A stretch of DNA of 64,000 nt from Agrypnia vestita (taxonomy: Eukaryota; Arthropoda; Insecta; Trichoptera; Phryganeidae): NCBI GenBank assembly GCA_016648135.1, contig JADDOH010001551.1, forward strand, positions 50,950 through 114,949. Direction: 5' to 3'. Within the stretch, counting starts at the first letter, position 1. Each line of letters starts with the position of its first letter. The notes beneath the pieces were generated by a model, which worked only from the letters and a program-made list of their open reading frames with translations, was not told the origin of the DNA and did no database searches. The position numbers and the translations under genes are program-made. This document shows, piece by piece, positions 1-10,304 of the stretch.

Positions 1-551
1 AGCTATACGACAGGTTGTATATATACATTTAAAAAAATCATGAGACGAACTCTTCAGGATGAGCATGTACATGTACATATAAAAAATGAGACACGATGAG
101 ATAAGTTTCAAATATTTAGTTGAGACAAATTTGAGTACGAGTTACCCGTGTTGAGAATTTATTCTGAAGATAAACCACCGAGATGGATAGAGACGAAATC
201 ACCGAGATGGATAGAGACAAAACTCAAAGAGTCTCGAGAGAACTCGATACGTGCGTACAAACATCATCAACCCGCGCCTACGAATGTTTATTCTGATAAT
301 TTGACAAACAGAAGGCATTAATTTATGAAAATTAATTCCGTTTCACCTGCTACTTTTAATTCACGAACGGAATATCAATGATCTACCGACTGACGTTTGA
401 CATGCGTCAAGCGTGAAGCGAGGCGCGATACAAAATAAATATCAAATCCTATTTTTAATGAAATTAAAAAATAAGTTAAATTTTAAAAAATATAACGAGT
501 TCTGCAAGATTTCGTAAAGCGTTAAGTTCTTAGGTTTCCACGGCCACTCAG
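1..551. other. A+T-rich DNA, no gene seen
   Basis: No coding signal was recognised. The only visible structure is a 24-bp unit (starting accgagatggatagagac) present twice in tandem at 177-200 and 201-224. Confidence 0.6.
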
Positions 552-792
552 AATCTTTTGGTGTGTCTTCTGGGGTATTATGCCGTGTTATTACGACCTT
601 TCTGGCCGACGTCGGATCCCATTGCAGGGTCCACCATCAGGGCTGATGTGTTATTGTGAGTGTTGGTGTTGTGGTTAAGTATTGGTTTGCATATTTTCTT
701 TCGTTTTGCTTTCGACACGGTATTGCAAACGTTGGCCAGAAAGGTAGTAATAACACGGCATAATACCCCAGAAGACACAGACCAGAAGATTG
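552..792. mobile_element. MITE-like inverted-repeat element
   Basis: Bases 562-607 and 734-779 are reverse complements over 46 bp with one mismatch (tgtgtcttctgg... to ...tctggcc). Weaker matching (atctt-tggt) continues outward to about 552 and 792. The 126-bp interior has no conserved frame, so the short ORF read from the minus strand here is a by-product of the repeat. The structure fits a non-autonomous DNA transposon. No clear target-site duplication is visible, so the family is unassigned. Confidence 0.7.
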
Positions 793-1193
793 CGTAAAGA
801 GTAATATGATAACTTTTTCAACTTGTTAGGTCATTATCAAACAGTGGGTATAACACGAACAACCGACTTATTTATATGATTTTAGTAACACCTTCCCCTA
901 TGGACAATTGTATACTTTTGGTGAAGCCCATGTATATTAACATTATTTTTTTCCTAGATACTTCACATTAAAAATTCACTGGTTTATGTTGTAAAATTCT
1001 GTTACGCTTAGTTATCGAAATTCTCCGTTTTCTGTAAGTTATTAACTGAACTACTTTGAAAGTGTCCTTATTTAGTTATTATTTGATTTAAACTCATGAG
1101 ATTTATTACATTAAATTAATATATTACAAAGAAAATATATTATTTCAATTTATGGCCCTGATAATTTTTGTTGACTACTTATTCTTTTGTTTG
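793..1193. other. No feature recognised
   Basis: A+T-rich sequence with stop codons in all frames. Nothing repeated elsewhere in the window was noticed. Confidence 0.55.
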
Positions 1194-1383
1194 TTTAGTT
1201 AAAGTAACACGCATGTGAAGAGTATGTATTTTGTGGTATGTAAATAATACTATGATTGTGGTGTGTCGTGATATTTACATGCTAGTGTAGTGGTTGTCTT
1301 GACGAAGAGACGGTTTACATCTCGAAACCGGTAGACAAAAAAGTAATTCTTTGTTATATACTAACATAAATAATATTTTGTTA
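1194..1383 (+). repeat. Dispersed repeat family H, copy 1
   Basis: About 190 bp closely matching 29710-29903 (shared blocks: gtaacacgcatgtgaag, atatttacatgctagtgtag, tctcgaaaccggtagac, ctaacataaata). It contains a GACGAAG-hairpin-CTCGAAACCGGT module at 1299-1332. In this copy the first core base is T (TTGACGA) where copy 2 has C. Probably the end of a transposable element; family unknown. Confidence 0.7.
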
Positions 1384-1679
1384 TTATTTTGTTGACTCTT
1401 TTGGATCATTTTTATTTCTTTATTAATTTCAGGTTGTTATTCATAACTCACTTCGAGACGAGTCTCCGTGAAAAGTTAAGAAATATTATATATTTATAAT
1501 CAAAAATAAATGTTGTTATCTTTTCAAGTCAAGTACAATCTTAGCAGGTTAGATGATATATTTCGTCCTTCTACTTCGGTTCTTCTGCGATACCCTATTA
1601 TTTATAGATTTTTGGCAACACCTGTGTTTGCCTTATACAAGGTTATTTGAAAAACATTAATTACCTTGCAGGACGATAT
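1384..1679. other. A+T-rich DNA with a weak splice-acceptor-like site
   Basis: A polypyrimidine tract ending TTTCAG at about 1434 is followed by about 21 open codons and an AATAAA at about 1503. At this base composition such an arrangement is expected by chance, so no exon is called. Confidence 0.4.
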
Positions 1680-1940
1680 TTCTGCCTTCATTATGAGCAG
1701 AAAATGTTCAAGCTATCATGACCTAATATCAATAATTATGGAGATATGCGACATCAAAGTTTGCATTTTTTTCCAATATTTCTGACTTATTTTTTGTAAA
1801 ACGTTGGACTATCATTACAGTAACTTATATCGAATATAAAAAAATTCATTCCCTTTAATACGAGTCAAATAAAGTAATAAAACCTTCGAATTCCAATTGG
1901 AAAATTTTCAGGGTTTTTATCAATAATGTCTCGAGTATTA
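1680..1940 (+). repeat. Dispersed repeat family T, copy 1
   Basis: Matches 60243-60515 over about 260 bp at roughly three quarters identity by eye. Shared blocks include acctaatatcaat, tatggagatatg, atcattacagtaacttatat and gggtttttatca (the last slightly changed). A short related segment (acggagataagcgacat) lies near 25.24 kb. Transposon-derived but unassigned. Confidence 0.6.
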
Positions 1941-2356
1941 TTTAGTACTATTTTATCCCACACCTCTGAAGAGGAGGATATTAATTCATGAGCTTATCAC
2001 TCGGATCTTCGGTATTTTATATGGTAGAATAAATTCAGGTCTACAGAACAGCCTAAAAAAGTCGAAAATAATGGAGAGAAACCAATGTCTTTATATAACC
2101 CAACAGTCGAAAATATATTTATATCGTGCGAAGTATCCATTATCGTAAAAGAAAAGTGTATTAACTAATCGCTTCATTTTATATCCTCTTCATCATAAGA
2201 GCTCATGTAATAGGTACTTACTTTTGTATAGGCCTGCCATTAATTATTAATTAGGGATAATACTATAATACAAGTCGGCAATCAACTATAGTTTCATAAA
2301 AATCCTATATTTTGTAAAGCCCTAGTTCTGAGCACCTCATTGTAAAAAATAAATAA
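1941..2356. other. No feature recognised
   Basis: A+T-rich, no long open frame, no repeat noticed. Confidence 0.55.
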
Positions 2357-2617
2357 CTAACTGTAACTCATCAAACATTGATTCGCGTCTTTGCCAAGCC
2401 CTAGTATAAATTTATAGCAACTTTTTGGCGATCTATGGAGAGGCGGCCGTAGCAACATGCGTTAATCGGCCGGTTCAGGTTTGATGGCCCTGGGTTCAAG
2501 CCCTCCATCTCCGGCCGTTTTTTAGCTGCGAATTCGAACGAAATTAAGGACGTTACACGAAATTACGGGGACAAACAGACGGACGGACGTACAGACAACG
2601 AAATTATTATGTTTGAT
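2357..2617 (+). mobile_element. tRNA-like SINE, family S, copy 1
   Basis: The unit runs from a degraded ctaactgtaactcatcaaa head to a polypurine tail (cagacggacgg...acaacgaaatta, then ttatgtttgat). It has a Pol III A-box-like gtagcaacatgcg (2449-2461) and a B-box-like gggttcaagccc (2492-2503) about 30 bp apart, as in tRNA-derived SINEs. The same order of blocks recurs at 4653-4994 (minus), 10940-11363 and 34358-34603. Box assignment is by consensus only; the family name is not known to me. Confidence 0.65.
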
Positions 2618-2769
2618 AAAAAAGGTATCTTTTTCGCGCTTATTTAATTATCCTCCAGTGACACATTACCTTCTATAAAAATTTCATAATAAAAATGAAT
2701 TAGAATATTTTGAGTTTGTTCAAATCTTTCAGAACAGTGCTGGATTTATGTCACAGAGACATTATTAAT

Positions 2770-3224
2770 CAATTAGTGTATATTATAGATATCTCACAGA
2801 GACGAAACTGTATTAATTATGGGAAAGTAGGTATAGAAGTCATTTGGGTGTACACAGGACTTATGACCTGTCTTTTTATGGTTGGCTTAAGTGATCACTT
2901 TACACAATTGTAACATTCGCCATTTCGACCCATGATAGAATATACCATGCTTATTCATTTTTTGGAAGTTGTATATATGTTCAAATTGCGTGGAAAGCTT
3001 TCATATATGAGTTGTAAGCGCCTTTTCCATGCGGCCTGTACAAAATCCATTTCAATTCCCCCTAATTCCCATGTTGAATGTTACAATTGTGTAAAGTGAT
3101 CACTTAAACCAACCATAAAAAGACAGGTCATAAGTCCTGTGTACACCCAAATGACTTCTATACCTACTTTCCCATAATTAATACAGTTTCGTCTCTGTGA
3201 GATATCTATAATATACACTAATTG
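2770..3224. repeat. Long inverted repeat with 149-bp arms
   Basis: The arms 2770-2918 and 3076-3224 are reverse complements over 149 bp with one mismatch seen (ggcttaag versus ggtttaag). They are separated by a 157-bp unpaired spacer (2919-3075). The arms carry no transposase signature. The short ORFs across them (2710-2913 on +, 3178-3399 on minus) are not believed to be genes. If transcribed, the region would fold into a long, nearly perfect double-stranded RNA. The near identity implies a recent inverted duplication or active gene conversion. A foldback transposon is the main alternative; no flanking target duplication was found. Confidence 0.9.
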
Positions 3225-3638
3225 AAAAATGAATTATTTTATTATCCACTCTTGGATACTGACCACACCACATCAAATGTTTTTCATTACTTTCGGTATA
3301 TTGTTGTTTGATTTTCGGCTTTTCGGTATTTCCGCAAACCTCATAATTTCGTAAATTTAGCCGGTTTTGGGGCATTCTTTTGATTTTAATGCACTGCATT
3401 GCTGTTATACATACATATAATATTGAATTTTTTTTGTAAATATTTTACTCTCTTCACACTTTTTACTCTCGTTCGGAAAAAAACCAAATTACTGAAATTA
3501 TTTAAAATATTTTTATAGTCGATGCTGTATCACATTAATAACAATTGTGTTCAATTGCAGAAATAATTTAAAATCAACATGGTTGAATGGAATTTAACGA
3601 AATTACCTTAATTATTATTTATTAAAAGGTGAAATAAG
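3225..3638. other. A+T-rich DNA upstream of candidate first exon
   Basis: No gene recognised. Acceptor-like sites (ttcaattgcag near 3560, attaaaag at 3628) precede the candidate ATG at 3639, so part of this could be 5' UTR. Confidence 0.4.
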
Positions 3639-3699
3639 ATGGATGCAGAAGCTTGCGAAAAGCGTAAAATTAGACCCGGAACAGAAATAGTTGGATATG
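3639..3699 (+). CDS. Candidate first coding exon, product unknown
   Basis: ATG at 3639 in the context aataagATGG opens 20 codons reading MDAEACEKRKIRPGTEIVGY. One extra base follows, then a strong donor, ATG|GTAAGT, at 3700. Local G+C is higher than the flanks and the composition (K/R/E-rich, then a G/T/V segment) is protein-like. No continuation exon could be linked, and I do not recognise the product. GTAAGT occurs by chance in sequence this A+T-rich, so the call rests on the Kozak-like start, the open frame and the G+C shift together. Confidence 0.4.
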
Positions 3700-4652
3700 G
3701 TAAGTAAAGGTTTTGATATAAATGCATGATAACTTAAGCTAACATAATACACTATGTTCTAGTTTTCACAACGATAAATCTATTACAATTCAAATTTTTC
3801 TAACCATTTCTACCTACCTAAAAAAAAATAAGCTTGTTATAATCAATAAACCGAAAATAGGTTTTTTTCTTAAATTAGTTTGTTTAAAGTTGTCACAAAA
3901 AATAAAATGACTGTCTAAATAGTGAATAAAATTTAGCAACTTTATTTTCAAAATAATTTAAAATGTGTATGTTTACACCAAAGAGTGTTTCTTTGCTAAA
4001 ATTGAAAGTACTATAGTACGAAAGAAGAATATACTTATCACCGAGTCGGGAGAATTTTCCTCTGAATCAAAAAAAATTTAAAAATTAGGTAAGCATTTTT
4101 TTTTCTTATTTACACTACCATTTAGGCACCAAAAATACATTGATTACACCTAATTTTTCATTATAACTTAATCAAAACATTACATTAAATTTTTGCCAAA
4201 TTATTTATTGATCAAAGTGTCGAGTTCATATTATGTAACATTACTGCACTAATGGAATTTTACTCTATACGAGTAATATGTACATATATGTTTTTAATGT
4301 CTTTATAAATGTAAAATTTTCGAGGCATTAACAACTAATAGCGTGCAGGTAAATGAGTGTAAAATTTGTAGAAATAAATTAGAATTAATCCAAACACATT
4401 ATCATCAAGAATTAAAAAACCGGCACGATAATCCTATTGAAAAATGTACAGACGTATACAATAATAAATTTATAAAAATTAAGATATGGACAATTTTCTA
4501 CTTAAAATATTTACCTTATTAGTCTAATTTAAAAAGCGTGTACATTTAAAAAGCATTCGGTTTTTCTTTTTATATTAGTAACTGGTTTTGAGAGTAAATA
4601 CATAAATTGCTTGGAAACGTCATTAATAAATAATCACAAGTTTTATTTAAAA
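3700..4652. other. A+T-rich DNA, possibly intron
   Basis: No gene or repeat recognised. If the exon at 3639-3699 is real, this is the start of its first intron. Confidence 0.5.
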
Positions 4653-4994
4653 CTATCTGTAACTCGTCAAAAATGACGGTTCTTTTACATGCCGGTTTCT
4701 AAAGAATGAGTATTTACTTATTTATAACCGACACCCATGAAATAGTAATAACGACTTTTATATAAATATTTAATATAAGTAACTTCGTGTATCGTCCGTA
4801 ATTTCGTTCGAATTCACGGCTAAAATCAAACGGCCGGAGATGGGGCTAAAACCCTGGGCCAGCAAGCCCGGCCGCTCAACGCATGTTGCTGCGGCCGCCT
4901 CTCCATGGACCGCCAAAAAGATAGTATAAATATATACTAGGGCTTAGCAAAGATGCGAACCAATATTACGTCATTTTTGACGGGTTGCAGCTGG
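4653..4994. mobile_element. Head-to-head composite of family S SINE
   Basis: On the minus strand, 4994 down to about 4790 is a full SINE unit: head cagctgcaacccgtcaaaaa, agccctagtatatat, gaggcggccgcagcaacatg, cagggttttagcc, and cgaacgaaattacgg. The left end, 4653-4780, is a second head in + orientation (ctgtaactcgtcaaaaatg, gttcttttacatgccggttt). The element therefore starts and ends with the same outward-facing CTGTAACYCGTCAAAAATGACG motif. The same geometry is seen at 61547-62514. Confidence 0.65.
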
Positions 4995-5900
4995 TTGTTA
5001 CTAAGAGCTTTGTTAAACATGTACCTGAATTAACTACTCTCACATAATGTGCTACGTGCATATTATATTGCTTATTTTCTTTCTCTATATAGGTATAATT
5101 TAAAAAAAAACGCGTGGAAATCTCTGATATAATAATTTCAATAGTATCTTAACTTACCTAAAGTATTAATGCAGCTTTCATATTTATATTACTGCTGATA
5201 GATACTTGTAGATAAATGAGCACAGTCATTAAGGTTAAAAATATTTAATTTAATTTTTATACAATCCAAAATTGTAAATACAAGATATTTTATCAAACAA
5301 TTTTTAAAAACCCCTCAAAACGATACACTTTGATAAAATACGAGATGGAGCATTATTTCAAAAATTGTATTACGATTTTTTTATTAATATTAAAAATCCA
5401 CATTTTATTCTTCTAAAACATTCTATCTTTTCTAAAATATTGAACAAAGGCATTTCCGGGCCCGGCTACTAAAATCAAGTTTGCATGACATGTGTCGGAG
5501 TAGGCGCAACCAGGAGTAACAAAGGAAAATAAAGCGTCCCGACGCACGCGACATTTCAAATACATTTTGGCAATGTCATTCTGTTGTTGACCACGTAAAA
5601 AAGCGATTTGTCCTCATGACAAGCGAACGGCGCGCTGTCTTTTGTTGTATCCGCTGTCCGTCACGGAGGAGATTAAGAGTGTTCTTTTAATTCGAAATTA
5701 GGGTGAAATTTATGTGCCTATGTATTCTTTAGAAAGCTCTCACTAACATTACTTGGCATATTATTTTCTTACGATATTTTAATTTTTTCTGAAAAAAGAA
5801 AGAAATAAAAAAGTCATGCATATATACAAAACTTATGGACGATGTTCAGGATCTGTGTTCAAGTATCTTTGATACTGATTACCTACAGTTATTTTGGTGA
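4995..5900. other. A+T-rich DNA with a G+C-richer patch at 5450-5690
   Basis: No frame or family was recognised. The patch contains several CpG (gacgcacgcgacat, gcgaacggcgcgctg) and could be decayed transposon or regulatory sequence. Confidence 0.45.
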
Positions 5901-5951
5901 CCTGACAAAGCCGTGCCGACAAAGCTGCGAAATGGATATAAGCTTCTATTA

Positions 5952-7233
5952 GGTCCTTACATATGAAATTGGCGTTTAGTATGGGAGGAACATAAAGCCG
6001 ATTTCTTTTTATTATAATATATTCATTTAATCAAAGTATGTACCATTGCTATCTATGCACTTTTGCCATCTCATAGGTAGTTCATCGATCCCTTTACTAA
6101 AAAAACCATTCGGACGGGAATCAATAAAATCTTTGAAGGCGGTTTGGACTGCCCCATCGGAGTTGAATTTTTTCCTTTGCACGAAGTTATCCAAATTTCG
6201 AAAAAAATGGTAATCTGTTGGGGCAAGGTCCGGAGAGTACGGTGGATGTCTTAGACATTCCAATTGAAGCTCCTCTAATTTGGTAGCCGTCTGTTGTGCA
6301 GTGTGTGGTCTAGCGTTATCATGAAGCAGCAGTGGCCTAGAGCGATTAACCAGCCTCGGTTGTTTAGCAGCTAGCTTTTCCATCATGGTTTGCAATTGCT
6401 GACAATAGACATCTGCCGTAATCGTCTGGCCAGATTTAAGAAAGCTGTAGTGAACGACACCAGCACTAGTCCACCAAACGCTCACAAGTAAATTTTTTGG
6501 AGTCAATTTTCGCTTGGGGCATGGTTTGGCTGGTTCGGCAGGGTTCAGCCATTGCGATGAGCGCTTCCGATTATCGTACAGGATCCAATTTTCATCACAG
6601 GTAATGATTCGATTTAAAATCCCTTCATTATTGTGCCGGTTGAGTAATGCAACGGAGCAGTCAACGCGCGTTTGTTGATTTGCTTCACTCAATTCGTGAG
6701 GTACCCACCTTTCAAGCTTTTTCACCTTACCAATTTGCTTCAAGTGGATTAAAACAGTTTTATCACTAACACCGCAGCCTGCAGCTAACTCGGATGTGGT
6801 TTGCGATGGATCCGCTTCCACAATAGCCTTCAATTCTTCATTATCAACTTTGGTCTCCGGCCGTCCACGGGGCTTGTTCTGCAGGTCGAAATTTCCAGAA
6901 CGAAAACGTTGGAACCAAAAACGCACTGTGTTTTCTTTTGCGGCACCGTCGCCATATACATTATTAATCCTTCGAGCCGTTTCTGCAGCACTGGTGCCAC
7001 GGTGGAACTCGTAAATACTCGTAAATAACGGGATATTTCAAGTTTTTCATTTTATAAACTGAGTGACGCAAAAAAAAACAATTGAGGAAAAAACAAATGA
7101 ATTATAATTTTCAAAACACAAATACATGAGTAAATATCTGTATAAATTTGGATTTGGAATTCCTAACCAAAGAGAAGATATTTGAGATCAAATTTACCAG
7201 TACGGCAAAACGCCAATTTCATATGTAAGGACC
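5952..7233 (-). mobile_element. mariner element, copy 1 (1282 bp)
   Basis: Both ends carry the terminal inverted repeat ggtccttacatatgaaattg (outward). The left flank is TA (5950-5951); the right flank is TT, apparently a mutated copy of the TA target duplication. Internal sequence matches the elements at 37868-39142 and 53502-54780 throughout. The transposase it encodes is frameshifted (see 6027-7050). Confidence 0.95.
6027..7050 (-). pseudogene. mariner transposase, copy 1, frameshifted
   Basis: Reading from the ATG at 7050-7048, the N-terminus matches the intact copy at 53687. A 4-bp insertion then occurs near 7010 (ctcgtaaatactcg against ctcgtactcg in the other copies), which shifts the frame about 12 codons in. 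Downstream, 299 codons stay open to the stop at 6027 and align without gaps to copy 3, with about six substitutions. The catalytic aspartates are all present (CDENW, HDNARPH, APTDYHFF), as is WVPHEL. Only the start of the first DNA-binding helix-turn-helix is lost, so the inactivation is recent. Confidence 0.93.
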
Positions 7234-7477
7234 TTATATATGGGTTTTTTTGCACTGGCAATAGAAATAGTCCAGATACAACGATGTTTCTGAAGTAATT
7301 ATAATATAATAAGATTGATAGGCTACCCACAAAATAAAATAAATTTAATTTAAAAAACTTCCTTTTTCATTTAATTTAATTTTATAATTTTGATACGTGC
7401 GGCAATGTCGACGGGACATTGTCAGGATTGTTTTGCGTGGCTTTGTTACCGCGGCTTTGTCGGCGCGGCTTTGTCCT

Positions 7478-8297
7478 GCGCAGGTTTGTCGAGGTTCCGT
7501 TATTATTTTGCAGGATTTCCAAATCGATAACTGATAAAATCCTAATATTAATTCAGTAACCATAAACTTGAATTGAAAGAATTTGCCATAACTACTGTAC
7601 CATAATGGTGTTTTCATTTGAGTTCCTCGAACAACACACTGCTTTTGTTGACATTGTCGCCAACTGGTAGAAACAAAGTTTTAAAGTGCTTTCTGTTTTT
7701 CTACTTTTTATTTATTTACTTACACTGAATCCTAGCGAACCTACGGCACGTGTGCCCAGGTGACACGTGGAAGAATTTCATTGGCAGGCGACGAATGACG
7801 AATCTTGAATAAAAATCTATTTTACACAAAACAAAAATTAAGCCATTTCAACAATGTTTTCTTTCATTCTCAAAAAAACCTGTGAAAAATATTGCGTAAC
7901 GAATTTAATCACTGAAGTGAAAATAAGTGTAGTAAAATTTGTGTTTTGTTAAAAATACTAATTATAAACCTACACAAGCATGTTAACAACTGATATACAA
8001 CCACAAAAATCTCATTATTATATTTCATTATTCGATAGTTTTTTTTTAACTTAAACATTTAAAATGTATATTTTAATCACTAGCGTATTAAAATAATGTT
8101 TAAAATGATGTATGGTAACCGAAGAGGAATACACTCAACTGGCTGTAGTTCTTTAGTTAGCTTTAAGATTGCGATTTTTGTGGGGCTGCCGCATGACCCG
8201 CCATATTTCCTACGCGAATTGTCAGAGAAGAACGTGTTACAGCTACGGCGTGTTTCGTTTATAAAATATTTTTTTAAACGTCATGTTTTTACTTATT
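7478..8297. other. A+T-rich DNA, no gene recognised
   Basis: A short stretch at 7744-7772 holds two CACGTG/CACGTGT-like E-boxes (ggcacgtgtgcccaggtgac). No repeat or coding feature was seen. Confidence 0.5.
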
Positions 8298-9011
8298 ACT
8301 CCCTTTATATTAACTCGTGGCGACTGCTTGCTTGCTTGCCTGCTTGCCGACGAAAATTTTTTGGATCGATTTTTGACCCTTTTCCCGTGAACCAATCGAG
8401 CTGAAACTTTGCAAGCAGACTCGTGGCGACGATCAAGAAGATCTATCAAATTTTCGTTAAAAAATTACAATAATTATAGTATAATTTTGGATTTTTAGAA
8501 ATTTTAATGGTTTTACAAATTGGAACCATTACAAAAGTTTGATTACGACCAACGGCGCCGGCGCGGCAGTCCGATAACGTCACGGAATATTTAATATTTG
8601 AATTACTCCGTCGGTAGGTCGGTATAATAGGTACAGTAGCCGGCAAACATCTTGAAATTTTACGGCGTAGTGAGAGGAAGTTTGCGCATGTACCATTCCA
8701 CCAACGAGACCCAAATTTTGTCTTCTGCGCATTCCCCCACTACGCCAAAGAATTTCAAGAAGTTTGCCGGCAACTGTACTTCACTAAGAATTTCGAAAAT
8801 TTATGACAATTGGTTCACAGATGATAGCACTCTTCGACTTTTTGGGAAGAAATCAAATAATAAAGAGATATTTTTAGAGATTTTTGCCATAGATATTTGT
8901 CTAGACATGTTTCATTTTCAGTTAATCAATTATTACATGATAGTAAACTTAATTTACAAAGAAAGGGAGTAAAATAAAAACTTGGTTTTTATGGGTTAGT
9001 TTTTTTTATTT
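8298..9011 (+). mobile_element. ACTCCCTTT-TIR element, copy A
   Basis: The element starts actccctttatattaactcg and ends aaagaaagggagt (8958-8970), giving inverted ACTCCCTTT ends. All three copies (here, 13924-14248 and 28345-28899) also share about 40 bp beyond the right terminus (aaaacttggtttttatgggt). The interior has a conserved block, gcttgcttgc...gacgaaaa, ttttggat, cccttttcccgtga, caatcgagctgaaactttgc, and gatcaagaagatctatcaaa. No transposase is encoded. A separate MITE (8635-8775) sits inside. Short ORFs on both strands here are repeat artefacts. Confidence 0.75.
8635..8775. mobile_element. 141-bp MITE with GTAC target duplication
   Basis: Terminal inverted repeats of about 37 bp: AGTAGCCGGCAAACATCTTG at the left, AGTTGCCGGCAAACTTCTTG as the reverse complement of the right end, both continuing to GGCGTAGTG. 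The element is flanked by GTAC (8631-8634) and GTAC (8776-8779). Copy C of the host element (28575-28600) has the same flanks with a single GTAC and no insert, which gives the pre-insertion state. Non-autonomous; superfamily unknown. Confidence 0.88.
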
Positions 9012-9109
9012 GACTTATAATATTTCTGAAACGTAATATGTGTTATAACTTTTAAAGTGGTGTATTTGAATGAACGCCCTGTACATTATGGCTTAGTTAA
9101 TATTGATAA

Positions 9110-9274
9110 CTAGCTGTAACCCGTCAGAAATGAAGAAACCTAAGGAATAAGTATTTATTTTCGAAAGAAAAATTATCAAAATAAAAATTTCATAAAAAAA
9201 AATTCGTAAAAAAATTCTATAAAGAAGTTACAGACGTTACACGAGGTTACAGGGACAGACAACGAAATTATTGA
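9110..9274 (+). mobile_element. SINE family S, internally deleted copy
   Basis: The head ctagctgtaacccgtcagaa and cctaaggaataagtattta joins, after A-rich filler, to the family tail (gacgttacacgaggttacag, ggacagacaacgaaattatt). The middle tRNA-like part is missing. Confidence 0.65.
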
Positions 9275-9560
9275 AATTGGAATAATTTGTTTTTGACTAC
9301 TTTTAAACGAATTCAAATTATGGGATATCAAAATAAGGAAGGCATCATGCCCAAATGTGTGGGGTGAATGGAGAAGTTTCATGATGCTGATAATACTATT
9401 TTTAACTTAATGGAATTAAAACATTGATCAAAACTAATAAAGGGTCAAAAAAATTCTCTGGTTTATTGTTTAATAAATATGTTACGTCAATAAATGACTG
9501 AGAAATAGTTTATTTAAGTTTAGGTATTTTAGCATGGAACCACTGTGGCCTCGCCTCGCC

Positions 9561-9647
9561 TGTGACGTCACTTGACTAGCCGAGATCGTCGCACTACTAG
9601 GAATTAAGCGAACACGAGCCGCGTCGTCTAGGTCAAGTGACGTCACA
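9561..9647. promoter_or_regulatory. Inverted pair of CRE palindromes
   Basis: TGTGACGTCACTTGAC (9561-9576) and its exact reverse complement GTCAAGTGACGTCACA (9632-9647) face each other across 55 bp of CpG-rich sequence. Each contains TGACGTCA, the consensus CREB/ATF site (9563-9570 and 9638-9645). It could be a regulatory element or the ends of a small inverted-repeat transposon. A 77-codon minus-strand ORF crosses it (9482-9715) but resembles nothing I know. Confidence 0.45.
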
Positions 9648-10259
9648 CGCTGGACCGTCGCATGAAACGAAATTATTTTTGAAAGTGCTACTTCTAAGTC
9701 CTCATACTTTTTCATTTGTAGAGATATTTTAATGATTTTTTCATATTTTTGATTAATTTTGCTTAAATTTTTATAACAAATCTGTTAAAAAAATGGAAAC
9801 TTTTTCATTGCGTTATGTTTTGTTTTCTTATTACTATTGCGATATTTATGTATTCTTACTATTCTAAATCATAAAAAAATCGAATAAAAGACAAGATTCT
9901 GATAATAATTTATCTTCTGTAGAATCCTTCCTCGGTTTGAATGTGTTTTCCTTCACTAATATTTTATACGGCAGAGGTACTTTTTATCCTAGCGATGTGA
10001 GCTCAACAGGCCAGCTCACATATGTCTATATTTTAATGATAACTTACACCAACCATTTTTGTATTTAACATTTCGTCAAATGTATAATTAAGATGATAAT
10101 GATAATGGTTAACTTTCCAGCAATTTTGACCAATTCAGTATTAATCCTTATCAAATTAAATATCCTATTAACCTTAAACATTTACCCAAATCAAATTCGT
10201 CCTTTACACCAAATCATTAAATAAAACATCTTAGAACATATGACGAGTTTAAAAAAATT
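9648..10259. other. A+T-rich DNA, no feature recognised
   Basis: No repeat or coding signal noticed. Confidence 0.5.
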
Positions 10260-10304
10260 AGACATGGACAAAACTGAACCGGGCGAAGCCGGACCGGTCG
10301 CTAG
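10260..10304 (-). repeat. CTAG...CCCGG repeat end
   Basis: The segment gaaccgggcgaagccggacc followed by ggtcgctag is a terminal signature shared in style with 16590-16622, 22757 and 47424: CTAG next to a G+C-rich CCCGG / GAAGCC block. The extent of the attached element could not be defined. Confidence 0.4.

Larger units (their letters stand above)
5901..7477. mobile_element. Older TIR element split by mariner copy 1
   Basis: Bases 5904-5929 (gacaaagccgtgccgacaaa...) and 7450-7475 are reverse complements over 26 bp with two mismatches. Each is itself a tandem of the unit gacaaagccgcgc. They sit just outside the two ends of mariner copy 1 (5952-7233). The simplest reading is a small GACAAAGCCGCG-ended element of about 300 bp into which mariner later inserted. 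Confidence 0.5.

Noticed and set aside
2710..3399. ORFs inside the long inverted repeat
   Set aside because: They lie in hairpin arms and read nothing recognisable; open frames follow from the duplicated arms.
5146..5190. Minus-strand donor GTAAGT near 5150
   Set aside because: All upstream frames meet stops before a usable acceptor.
8096..8449. ORFs on both strands with Cys/Lys-rich ends (also 28748-28954)
   Set aside because: They recur in copies of the ACTCCCTTT element and are not conserved as coding.
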